Below, in pieces: positions 1-6,101 of a stretch of DNA of 6,101 nt. Made by a program: the position numbers and the translations under genes. The first letter of the stretch is position 1. Each line of letters opens with the position of its first letter. Source of the DNA: Sediminibacterium sp. (GTDB lineage Bacteria > Bacteroidota > Bacteroidia > Chitinophagales > Chitinophagaceae); contig JAQBNJ010000267.1 of the NCBI GenBank assembly GCA_028288645.1, positions 1 to 6,101 of the forward strand, read 5' to 3'. The notes below the pieces were generated by a model, which worked only from the letters and a program-made list of their open reading frames with translations, was not told where the DNA came from and did not search any database.

Positions 1-1190
1 AATTCTTCTATATATTGTTTGAGAATCTTCTCTTTCGTGTATTTTGTTTCAACAAGTTGTCGCGCATTTTTTCCTATTATTTCCAACATAGCAAGATCAT
101 TCCATGAAAGATCACTAAGAAATGAAATGATCTTTTCTTTTTCATCCCATGTAAAGGCCCAACCTGTATTTCCTTCTTCTATATACTTGCTTACTTCGGC
201 ATCTTTATCCCCTATAAAAAGTATGGGCTTACCGGCAGCCAGGATATTAAAAGTTTTGGATGGAGCCCCTAGGCCATACATGCCCTGGCTTAATGTAATC
301 AGTCCAAGGTGGCACGCGTTTAAAAAATACAATTGCTCAGACCGCGGCTTGGCACTGTAAAAAAAAATATTTTCTAACCCGAGTGATTGTTTCAATTTAA
401 GCAGGTTGTTCTTCAGCGCGCCTTCACCAATAATAACAACTATGATTGCCGGATTAACAACCTGGTGCATCAGGTGAAAAAAATCTTCTAAACCCTGCAC
501 TCTTCCTATATTACCCGCAAATTGAAGAATAATCTTGCCTTCAAAATGATTATCGTAATATTTACTAATATTAATATCCCTGATGGGATATATATCTTCG
601 ACATCGGCCCAATTCGCTATTGTTGTTGTTCGTACCTCTTTTGAAAGTTTATCAGCAATAAGTGCCTGCATATCGCGTCCGGGCGCAATTACCTTAGATG
701 CCTTGTTATACGAAAAAGTAAATACCTTAAGGAGTGCCTTATAAAAAAAAGAAGTTTTTTTAACTATCCCGGCAGGTACAAGATTCTCGGGAAAGAGATC
801 ATGCACAAGAATGATGTAATTAAATTTTTTGACTATCCGCAGCAGGCTTATAAAAACCAATAGTGATGGAGGGTTGGTAACAATAATAACTTTGTCACCT
901 TTTTTTACTTTTGCCGCCAGCTTACATCCCATTTTAAGGGTCAGCAGGATCATTCGCGTTACTCTCGACAGAATTTTGTTCATGTCGAGTTTAGGAATAT
1001 TTACGCGATGAATCTTTATAGAACTGCTGATCTCATAAGAAGCCTTGAAAACATCGGATTTATTTGTAGAAGGGCCACATATGACATTCACTTCGGTTTC
1101 TTCTGCAAGTTCTTCCGCAATTTTAGTTATGATATATCCTGTTGACACATCTTCAGGATAAAATAATTCTGAAACAATCCAAGTCTCCAT
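1..1190 (-). CDS. Glycosyltransferase family 4 (GT-B fold), WbuB-like; 3' end cut by window edge
   Basis: I read this frame by hand from the ATG at 1190-1188. It stays open for 396 codons to the left edge without a stop, so only a short C-terminal tail is probably missing if the protein has the roughly 400-residue length usual for such enzymes. The N-terminus (METWIVSELFYPEDVSTG) is the first strand and loop of a GT4 donor/acceptor fold. TNPPS at 105-109 and the HDLFPE motif at 130-135 are typical of GT4 enzymes of the WbuB group. The C-terminal domain begins near 219 with FAGNIGRVQGLED (224-236), followed by GEGALK (255-260). The nucleotide-sugar-binding segment is APSKTFNILAAGKPIL (309-324). 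No signal peptide is seen; the protein should act at the cytoplasmic membrane face. The start lies 13 bp after the reductase stop, without a Shine-Dalgarno site. WbuB of E. coli O26 is linked to L-FucNAc transfer beside fnlA-fnlC. The neighbours here suggest, but do not prove, that this enzyme transfers the L-sugar made by the three upstream genes. Confidence 0.88.
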   Translation of the reverse strand, partial: METWIVSELFYPEDVSTGYIITKIAEELAEETEVNVICGPSTNKSDVFKASYEISSSIKIHRVNIPKLDMNKILSRVTRMILLTLKMGCKLAAKVKKGDKVIIVTNPPSLLVFISLLRIVKKFNYIILVHDLFPENLVPAGIVKKTSFFYKALLKVFTFSYNKASKVIAPGRDMQALIADKLSKEVRTTTIANWADVEDIYPIRDINISKYYDNHFEGKIILQFAGNIGRVQGLEDFFHLMHQVVNPAIIVVIIGEGALKNNLLKLKQSLGLENIFFYSAKPRSEQLYFLNACHLGLITLSQGMYGLGAPSKTFNILAAGKPILFIGDKDAEVSKYIEEGNTGWAFTWDEKEKIISFLSDLSWNDLAMLEIIGKNARQLVETKYTKEKILKQYIEE

Positions 1191-1203
1191 AAAAGCTAAC
1201 AGG

Positions 1204-2070
1204 TTATGCGAAATAAAAAGGATACGATTCTTTATTCGCATCAAGCCACTGCTTCATTTCAAAAACCATCTCATGATAGCCTGGCACCCTGTATACAAAA
1301 TCGGTACGCGAGTTAAGCAACGATTTATCTGCCTTATAATTATCAAACGGCTGTATCTGAATGTCGTCGCGATCAAAAATCTTTTTTAATAATCCAAGCA
1401 GATCGTATTTACTTATTTTATCATTATTCACAAGATTATATAAACCGGTAATATTTTGCTCAATGGCCGCATGAACAGCTTTTGCAAGAACCAAAGTTGT
1501 CACGCCCGACCAAAATGCATTGGTATATCCTTTGATCTCACCCTTCTGGTTCATAAACCAGTTGAAAAGCCCTTCTCCATTCTGATCGAGTTCAGGGCCT
1601 ATGTTTGATGAACGTATTGTAAGGTCAATATCATTCACTATTTCTCCCAGCCCCTTACTCTTCGCATACATATCTTTCCCATCTTTGTAATCTGATTCAG
1701 TATAATTTCCTTTTTCACCGGAAAAAACACAGTCAGTACTGATATGGATCAGTTTCGCATTTACCAGGCGTGCCAATCCCGACAACTGATGCGGGAAATA
1801 TGAATTCAGGTAAATAGCGTTCCCGGGATTTTTATTTGCACCGGTAATAAGTACACCTGCGCAGTTAATAAGGTAATCAGGAGACACATCGTGCACAAGT
1901 TTCTCAACCGCAGCTTTATCCATTATATCCAGAAGAAGTGTTTTCGCAGACACTTTGTCTGTCTTAGTCACATCAACGATCTCATATACATCTGTGCCGG
2001 TGAGGTATTTTAATACCATATGCCCGATCATTCCTCCTGAACCGAATAGTAATATTTTCTTTTTGCTCAT
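1204..2070 (-). CDS. RmlD-like NAD(P)-dependent sugar-nucleotide 4-ketoreductase (SDR), candidate WbvR/QnlA type
   Basis: This 288-residue protein is an extended short-chain dehydrogenase. Residues 10-16 (GSGGMIG) give the GxxGxxG dinucleotide-binding loop, CAG at 70-72 follows strand 4, STDCVF at 111-116 corresponds to the STDYVF motif of RmlD, and Y135/K139 (YAKSK) are the catalytic Tyr and Lys. The length equals that of RmlD, and there is no C-terminal cupin domain such as FnlB/CapF carries at about 370 residues. RmlD itself acts on dTDP-4-keto-L-rhamnose, but no rmlA, rmlB or rmlC genes are visible. The flanking dehydratase and 2-epimerase instead imply that it reduces the UDP-4-keto-6-deoxy-L-HexNAc intermediate. 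By analogy with WbvR and QnlA, the likely product is UDP-L-RhaNAc. It starts 9 bp after the epimerase stop, with an A/T-rich leader (TAATCAACA) and no Shine-Dalgarno site. The reductase family is certain; the exact substrate and stereochemistry are inferred from context. Confidence 0.9.
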   Translation of the reverse strand: MSKKKILLFGSGGMIGHMVLKYLTGTDVYEIVDVTKTDKVSAKTLLLDIMDKAAVEKLVHDVSPDYLINCAGVLITGANKNPGNAIYLNSYFPHQLSGLARLVNAKLIHISTDCVFSGEKGNYTESDYKDGKDMYAKSKGLGEIVNDIDLTIRSSNIGPELDQNGEGLFNWFMNQKGEIKGYTNAFWSGVTTLVLAKAVHAAIEQNITGLYNLVNNDKISKYDLLGLLKKIFDRDDIQIQPFDNYKADKSLLNSRTDFVYRVPGYHEMVFEMKQWLDANKESYPFYFA

Positions 2071-2079
2071 TGTTGATTA

Positions 2080-3204
2080 TTATTTATGCCAAACAGTTCT
2101 GTTAATGTAACCTATATAGGATACAATAATTCTTAATACTTTTTTAGAAACATTATCAACATCATAATCCTGTATCAACTTTATGGAATTGCGGTCTTGT
2201 GCAAAATGAGTGGTTACAATATCCACCGAATTGATCACATTTTCCTTATCAAGCCCCGACATGATCACTGTGGTTTCATCCATTCCCTCGGGTCTTTCAT
2301 GCGCCTGACGAATGGTAATTGCAGGGAAATTCAATATAGAAGCTTCTTCAGTTATGGTGCCACTGTCTGATACTACGCAAAAAGCATCTTTTTGCAAACG
2401 GATGTATTCAAAGAAACCAAAAGGCTTTGCAAAAATAATGCGTGGATCATTATTGATATAACCAATACTACTTAGTTTCTTTTTAGTACGCGGATGTGTA
2501 GATATGATCACGGGCATATCGTATTTCGCTGCAATAGCCTGGATCGATTCAAGAAGATTTTTAAAATTGGCTTCATAGTCCACGTTCTCCTCCCTGTGAA
2601 TACTGATAACAAAATATTTTCCGGGAGTTAGATTTTCTTTTTCAAGGATATCGCTGCCATCAATATCTGCTGCATGAAAGTTTAAAACTTCTTTCATGCA
2701 TGACCCGGTTTTTATGATGGTCTCAGGACGAATACCTTCAGCGATGAGGTATTTTCTGGCATGCTCCGACAGTGGCATGTTAATATCGCTTAGGTGATCA
2801 ACGATCTTGCGGTTGATCTCTTCCGGTACGCGCTGATCAAAACACCTGTTGCCGGCTTCCATGTGAAATATCGGGATCTTCCTGCGTTTGGCAGAGATCA
2901 CAGACAAGCAACTATTTGTATCTCCATAGATCAGTAAAGCATCAGGTTTTTCTTTTTCCATCACGAGATCCGATTTCTCGATCACTTTTGCTATGGTCCC
3001 CGCCGGTGTATCCATTGCTGCTTCAAGAAAATGATCAGGCCGCTTTACATTGAGTTCTTTAAAGAAAATTTCATTCAATTCATAATCATAATTCTGACCT
3101 GTATGAACCAGGACATGATTTGTATATTGCTCCAATTCTGCAACTACCCGGCTTAGTTTAATTATCTCAGGTCTTGTTCCAACAATTGTCATCACTTTTA
3201 TCAT
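2080..3204 (-). CDS. fnlC: Non-hydrolysing UDP-HexNAc 2-epimerase, FnlC/CapG/WbjD type
   Basis: This 374-residue protein has the full length of the WecB/FnlC family (GT-B-like fold). Visible motifs in order are GTRPE (9-13), HTGQNYD (34-40), GDTNS (94-98), MEAGNRCFDQRVPEEINR (115-132), HREEN (203-207), THPRT (236-240), SDSGTITEEA (279-288) and RQAHERPEGMD (299-309). The AGNRCFDQRVPEE form distinguishes the FnlC/CapG branch, which inverts C2 of UDP-L-HexNAc sugars, from WecB, which has AGLRTGD-like residues there and makes UDP-ManNAc. The expected reaction is UDP-L-PneNAc to UDP-L-FucNAc, or UDP-L-RhaNAc to UDP-L-QuiNAc, depending on the partner reductase. The ATG lies 2 bp after the dehydratase stop, which suggests coupled translation. 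An internal ATG at codon 5 is possible but would begin right at the first conserved strand. The symbol describes the family branch; qnlB or wbvD may fit the function better. Confidence 0.93.
   Translation of the reverse strand: MIKVMTIVGTRPEIIKLSRVVAELEQYTNHVLVHTGQNYDYELNEIFFKELNVKRPDHFLEAAMDTPAGTIAKVIEKSDLVMEKEKPDALLIYGDTNSCLSVISAKRRKIPIFHMEAGNRCFDQRVPEEINRKIVDHLSDINMPLSEHARKYLIAEGIRPETIIKTGSCMKEVLNFHAADIDGSDILEKENLTPGKYFVISIHREENVDYEANFKNLLESIQAIAAKYDMPVIISTHPRTKKKLSSIGYINNDPRIIFAKPFGFFEYIRLQKDAFCVVSDSGTITEEASILNFPAITIRQAHERPEGMDETTVIMSGLDKENVINSVDIVTTHFAQDRNSIKLIQDYDVDNVSKKVLRIIVSYIGYINRTVWHK
2671..2700. repeat. Perfect 10-bp inverted repeat with 10-nt spacer inside the epimerase gene
   Basis: TGCATGAAAG at 2671-2680 is the exact reverse complement of CTTTCATGCA at 2691-2700. 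The mRNA could form a 10-bp stem with a 10-nt A/U-rich loop. The sequence encodes codons 169-178 of the epimerase (CMKEVLNFHA), and the first half contains an in-frame ATG. No U-tract follows, so it is not a typical terminator. The encoded MKEVL segment appears conserved in the family, so coincidence is the simplest explanation. Confidence 0.6.
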
Positions 3205-3206
3205 AG

Positions 3207-4229
3207 TTATTTTGTTTTATAGCTTTTTAACTCGTTTTGAATAAAGTCCAGTTTCAACAGCATTTCTTTTGTTTCAGCAACATTCAGACGCCTTGTGTTG
3301 TGAGAATTGTAATCATGTGCAGTTGAGGTCCTCACTTCTCCTTCAGTAAAAAATTTGGTGTAATTTAAATCCCTGTCGTCGGAGGGTATACTGTAGAATT
3401 TATCAAGGTCAGAAGCCTTTACCATTTCTTCGCGGGTCAACAATGTCTCATACAATTTCTCGCCATGTCGTGTACCCATTACTTGTATGTCATTATCTGC
3501 GTTGAATATTTCTTTCAAAGCCAGGGCAATATCATAAATAGTTGATGCAGGCGCTTTTTGGACGAAGATATCACCGGGTTTAGCGTTGGTAAAGGCAAAT
3601 TTGACCAATTCAACAGAATCATCCAATGACATCATGAATCTCGTCATATTCGGATCCGTAACAGTGATCGGAGTTCCACTTTTGATCTGGCTCACAAATA
3701 ATGGGATTACGCTTCCGCGACTGGCCATTACATTTCCATATCTTGTAGCACAAAAAACCTGTTTTTCAGGATCCAGAAGTCTTGATTTTGCTATCATCAG
3801 TTTTTCCATCATAGCCTTGGAAACTCCCATAGCATTAATTGGATAAACCGCTTTATCAGTACTAAGGACTATCGTACGTTTTACATTGTTCTGGAACGAA
3901 GCTTCCAATACATTTTCCGCTCCCAATACATTTGTCCTCACGGCTTCCATGGGATAAAACTCACATGATGGCACCTGTTTGAGCGCTGCGGCATGAAATA
4001 TATAATCAACTCCAACGGTTGCCTGGTTGATACTTTTAAAATCCCTTATATCTCCTATGATGAACTTAATCTTTGAATTTTTAAAATTGATCCTCATATC
4101 CTCCTGTTTCTTTTCGTCACGGCTAAATATGCGAATTTCCTTTATATCAGTATTTACAACTCCTTTAAGTACTGCGTTTCCAAATGACCCGGTTCCGCCC
4201 GTAATCAATAAAATTTTATCCTTGAACAT
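3207..4229 (-). CDS. fnlA: UDP-GlcNAc 4,6-dehydratase/5-epimerase (inverting), FnlA/CapE/WbjB type
   Basis: This 340-residue extended SDR has the normal length for FnlA/CapE. It should convert UDP-GlcNAc to a UDP-2-acetamido-2,6-dideoxy-4-keto-L-hexose, the first step toward UDP-L-FucNAc or UDP-L-QuiNAc. GGTGSFG (11-17) is the NAD(P)-binding loop, GDIRD (59-63) binds the cofactor, and STDKAVYPINAMGVSK (123-138) is the active-site segment. The usual catalytic Tyr of YxxxK is Met134, with Lys138 kept; this substitution is characteristic of the CapE/FnlA branch. RYGNV (163-167), the TRFMMSLDDSVELV segment (196-209) and GTRHGEKLYE (252-261) are further branch signatures. It is a soluble protein lacking the membrane segments of WbpM/CapD-type dehydratases. 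Its ATG sits inside the polymerase gene, overlapping it by 14 bp, after an A-rich stretch in place of a Shine-Dalgarno site. The two genes are therefore probably translationally coupled. Confidence 0.95.
   Translation of the reverse strand: MFKDKILLITGGTGSFGNAVLKGVVNTDIKEIRIFSRDEKKQEDMRINFKNSKIKFIIGDIRDFKSINQATVGVDYIFHAAALKQVPSCEFYPMEAVRTNVLGAENVLEASFQNNVKRTIVLSTDKAVYPINAMGVSKAMMEKLMIAKSRLLDPEKQVFCATRYGNVMASRGSVIPLFVSQIKSGTPITVTDPNMTRFMMSLDDSVELVKFAFTNAKPGDIFVQKAPASTIYDIALALKEIFNADNDIQVMGTRHGEKLYETLLTREEMVKASDLDKFYSIPSDDRDLNYTKFFTEGEVRTSTAHDYNSHNTRRLNVAETKEMLLKLDFIQNELKSYKTK
4216..4229 (-). other. 14-bp overlap of polymerase stop and dehydratase start
   Basis: The sequence ATGTTCAAGGATAA holds the dehydratase ATG (4229-4227) and the polymerase TAA (4218-4216) in different frames. 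Ribosomes ending the polymerase stop 11 nt past the next start and could re-initiate by backing up. This suggests coupled expression of a membrane protein and a sugar-nucleotide enzyme. Confidence 0.8.
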
Positions 4230-5457
4230 ACTTTTTTTGAGGTTTTCGGTAAATGTATGAATTAATAAATAGACCTAGAAAAATCTGAAATATAGTAACC
4301 AGGCTGATGAAATTATCAAAAGCAACACTGGTCATAAGTGCGTAAAAAAACGCAGAATATGCTATCGCACCTCCAATCTTACCTGATTTAGCCGAAAAAA
4401 ATAAACATACAGAAATGAATTCTAGAACAGCCACAAAGGCCACTGTGCCCCATACGCCAAAATCATGGAGATAATTTGCAAAAAAACTTGACCCATTGAA
4501 CGCTTCATTCTCAAGTTCAACTGCAAATTTATCGCTTTCCGAAAAAAGCCGGTCGCGTATCAGGCTGGGAAACAATGCCGCTAATGAATATTTGAAATCA
4601 TATTTAGGGTCTAGATTGTCGATATTTAATACAATGTTGTTTATAGGTGTAGTTATGTATAAGTACACCCATACGAAACCTGTCGGCAACGCCTCACCTA
4701 CTACTGTATATTTTTCATTGATAAAGTTATCGGTACTAAAACGATTAACATCCTTATCGGCCCTGCTATCGCCGAGTATTCCAAAAAGTACGATAAACCC
4801 TATAAAGAAAACAATGATGAATAGTACCTTCTTAAAATTGATCCTGTTCAAAAGAAAATACATGCACAGTATTTCAACCAGCGCCCAAAGCAACATGGCA
4901 CGTGACATTACAAGTAAGGGCCAGGTAAGGAGAATCAACATTTTCCATAAACTGGCTTTATTCTTTGTTAAACGGTAATGCAGAAAAAAGCCAGCGACTA
5001 TCGTATAGTAACATGCATTTAAAAGTCCATGCAATGTTGGGATCCCGAAAGCCTTGTAGTCAAGGTCATAGTTGCCAAATATCACCGCAGTAGTAAGCGG
5101 AACGCCACCAAATAATACTACTTCAAGCAGGGTGGCTGTTATCCAGAATTTAAGTATGATCCGGAGAACATGTTTAAATCTCGTAATCTGTTCAGGAGTA
5201 TTATTTTTTAGTGAACGCGTTATGTTTAGTTTATATTTTTTTGAATTGATCTGTATAATATAAATACCAAAAAAAATAAACACAAAACTTATGATCGTAC
5301 CGGAAATCAATATACGGAAGCTATCATTCATCCCCAGTATGTTGTTTGTAAATTCAAGGGAATACAAATAAACTGCGGACAACCAGATTGTTGCATAGAT
5401 CGTGACCGGATTGGAGAAATCAATGCTAAAGCCTAAAGGTTTTCTGTTATTAGGCAT
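4216..5457 (-). CDS. wzy: Oligosaccharide repeat-unit polymerase, Wzy-like integral membrane protein
   Basis: This 413-residue protein is strongly hydrophobic, with about ten predicted membrane segments: near 18-35, 49-68, 98-118, 140-160, 168-186, 187-205, 209-228, 330-354, 360-378 and 383-402. Between the last two groups lies a large polar loop, about residues 229-325, as in Wzy polymerases, whose big periplasmic loop is implicated in catalysis. GIPTLHGLLNA (138-148) and the VYLYITTPINN segment (264-274), after GDSRADKD (229-236), resemble the 'oligosaccharide repeat unit polymerase' family found in many Bacteroidota. Its expected role is to join lipid-linked repeat units at the periplasmic face of the inner membrane. 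Wzy proteins diverge so strongly that the assignment rests on topology, these short motifs and context. A flippase (Wzx) has a different topology (12-14 helices without the long loop) and is less likely. The start shares one base with the stop of the upstream glycosyltransferase. Confidence 0.85.
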   Translation of the reverse strand: MPNNRKPLGFSIDFSNPVTIYATIWLSAVYLYSLEFTNNILGMNDSFRILISGTIISFVFIFFGIYIIQINSKKYKLNITRSLKNNTPEQITRFKHVLRIILKFWITATLLEVVLFGGVPLTTAVIFGNYDLDYKAFGIPTLHGLLNACYYTIVAGFFLHYRLTKNKASLWKMLILLTWPLLVMSRAMLLWALVEILCMYFLLNRINFKKVLFIIVFFIGFIVLFGILGDSRADKDVNRFSTDNFINEKYTVVGEALPTGFVWVYLYITTPINNIVLNIDNLDPKYDFKYSLAALFPSLIRDRLFSESDKFAVELENEAFNGSSFFANYLHDFGVWGTVAFVAVLEFISVCLFFSAKSGKIGGAIAYSAFFYALMTSVAFDNFISLVTIFQIFLGLFINSYIYRKPQKKYVQG

Positions 5458-5472
5458 TATGTACGGTTCCTC
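5457..5472 (-). promoter_or_regulatory. SD-like GAGGA upstream of the polymerase start, with TAATG stop/start junction
   Basis: GAGGA at 5472-5468 lies 10 nt before the polymerase ATG, slightly farther than the optimum. The upstream gene ends as TAATG, so its TAA and the ATG share one base. This is the only Shine-Dalgarno-like match before a start in the window. It lies within codons for KKRNRT, so it may be chance, since Bacteroidota rely little on such sites. The TAATG arrangement itself favours re-initiation. Confidence 0.35.
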
Positions 5473-6101
5473 TTTTTTAAATGTATCTTATCCCAAACAA
5501 TTGACGGAAAAAGGGTCAGCAATAACAGCGCAAAATATCTTTTACTCACAAAGGCAACATTTGCCAGGCTCTTAAACGCTGATAGATGTTTTTTTTGCGA
5601 CATAAACCACCTTGAATCGTAGTAGTCGGCCCTCGCATATGCTTCCTTAAAGGCTTCTTTGTGACTCTCTTTTAAAGAAGGATTGTTTTCCAGTATCTTA
5701 TTTAGAGTATATCTTCTTTCATAACCCAGTATAGACAATGATGCAGAAGTAAGTGAAGATGCATGTACCCTGTATTTTGCCAGCACTTTTTTGATAACAC
5801 CGATCTTGTACCTGCTGGCAAGTTGCATAAACAGGCAATATTCTTCTGAAGCTTTTATATGTGAATCAAATTGCAGGCCTGATTCTTTTAACAAAGAATT
5901 TCGCAACATGGTTGTTATAATACTGATATCGAATTGAAACAGAAGGTTATTAAAGATATCTCCGCTTTCATATAATGTTTTAATAAGACTGAAATGGCTG
6001 CCATCAGCAAATATTTCTTCATAGTCGCCATAGCATAAAACATAGTCGCTGTTCTTTTGAAGAAAATCAACCTGTATACTTAATTTTTCAGGATTACACC
6101 A
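5457..6101 (-). CDS. Glycosyltransferase family 2 (GT-A fold), C-terminal part; 5' end beyond window
   Basis: The frame is open from the right edge (6101) to the TAA at 5459-5457, giving 214 visible residues. The ATG at 5909 lies inside the domain and is not the true start. The first visible residues, WCNPEKLSIQ, match what normally follows the DDxW metal-binding region of GT2 enzymes (D-D-x-W-x-x-P-x-K-L). About 80-100 N-terminal residues, including the nucleotide-binding strand and the DxD-like motif, are therefore outside the window. Further landmarks are DYVLCYGDYEE (19-29), FQFDISIITTMLRNSLL (55-71) and ASEEYCLFMQLASRYKIG (84-101, the acidic catalytic-base region), then AKYRVHASSLT. A basic, hydrophobic C-terminus (LLLTLFPSIVWDKIHLKK) may associate with the membrane. 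It should add one sugar to the lipid-linked repeat unit in the cytoplasm. Donor and acceptor cannot be read from the sequence. Confidence 0.9.
   Translation of the reverse strand, partial: WCNPEKLSIQVDFLQKNSDYVLCYGDYEEIFADGSHFSLIKTLYESGDIFNNLLFQFDISIITTMLRNSLLKESGLQFDSHIKASEEYCLFMQLASRYKIGVIKKVLAKYRVHASSLTSASLSILGYERRYTLNKILENNPSLKESHKEAFKEAYARADYYDSRWFMSQKKHLSAFKSLANVAFVSKRYFALLLLTLFPSIVWDKIHLKKRNRT

Noticed and set aside
19..360. A 113-codon open frame on the + strand.
   Set aside because: It lies antisense to the well-supported family 4 glycosyltransferase, its translation shows no recognisable domain, and no leader supports its start.
743..761. A-run/T-run inverted repeat resembling a rho-independent terminator.
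   Set aside because: It has no GC-rich stem, lies in the middle of an uninterrupted glycosyltransferase frame, and the pairing is only A-T homopolymer.
1204..2070. Naming this gene rmlD (dTDP-4-dehydrorhamnose reductase for L-rhamnose).
   Set aside because: The family resemblance is real, but no other dTDP-rhamnose gene is visible and the gene sits directly after a FnlA/FnlC pair, so a UDP-HexNAc reductase role fits the context better.
4231..4239. CAA AAA AAG near the polymerase 3' end matches the canonical -1 ribosomal frameshift heptamer (A AAA AAG), just before the dehydratase start.
   Set aside because: The dehydratase is in the +1 frame relative to the polymerase, not the -1 frame. A -1 shift only adds a few codons (VCSRIKFY) before a stop, so no fusion results. 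The run more likely serves as an A-rich leader for the dehydratase ATG.
4496..4978. A 160-codon open frame on the + strand opposite the polymerase gene.
   Set aside because: Its translation is low-complexity, Ser/Leu-rich and without motifs. It mirrors the membrane-protein codons on the other strand, which readily produce antisense open frames.
5589..5596. Eight-base A tract (coding strand) in the GT2 gene, a possible slippage site.
   Set aside because: It encodes Gln-Lys-Lys in an ordinary way, and runs of 7-8 A or T are scattered through this AT-rich window, so it does not stand out.

Overview
The window is an interior piece of a surface-polysaccharide (O-antigen or capsule) biosynthesis operon, most likely from a member of the Bacteroidota. 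The lineage is inferred from AT-rich coding sequence, A-rich leaders with almost no Shine-Dalgarno sites, and the style of the proteins. It was not established by any search. All six genes are on the minus strand, so transcription runs from the right edge to the left edge. The first and last genes are cut by the window ends.

In transcription order the layout is as follows. (1) 6101-5457 is the C-terminal two thirds or so of a family 2 (GT-A fold) glycosyltransferase. (2) 5457-4216 is a multi-pass membrane protein of the oligosaccharide repeat-unit polymerase (Wzy) type. (3) 4229-3207 is an inverting UDP-GlcNAc 4,6-dehydratase/5-epimerase of the FnlA/CapE/WbjB type. (4) 3204-2080 is a UDP-HexNAc 2-epimerase of the FnlC/CapG/WbjD type. 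(5) 2070-1204 is a short RmlD-like 4-ketoreductase. (6) 1190-1 is a family 4 (GT-B fold) glycosyltransferase that is open to the left edge and nearly complete. Gene junctions range from a 14-bp overlap to a 13-bp gap. No promoter, terminator, RNA gene, mobile element or CRISPR array was recognised, and no non-coding stretch exceeds 13 bp.

Genes 3, 4 and 5 form a self-contained route from UDP-GlcNAc to a UDP-2-acetamido-2,6-dideoxy-L-hexose: dehydration/5-epimerisation, 4-keto reduction, then C2 epimerisation. The reductase is a cupin-less RmlD-type protein, not the longer FnlB/CapF type. This favours UDP-L-QuiNAc (via UDP-L-RhaNAc) over UDP-L-FucNAc, and is the most useful inference from the window. 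The two glycosyltransferases would build the lipid-linked repeat unit on the cytoplasmic face, and the Wzy-like protein would polymerise it on the periplasmic face.

I see no clearly new biological system here. The remaining observations (active-site variants, homopolymer tracts, a hairpin inside a gene, gene overlap) are modest.
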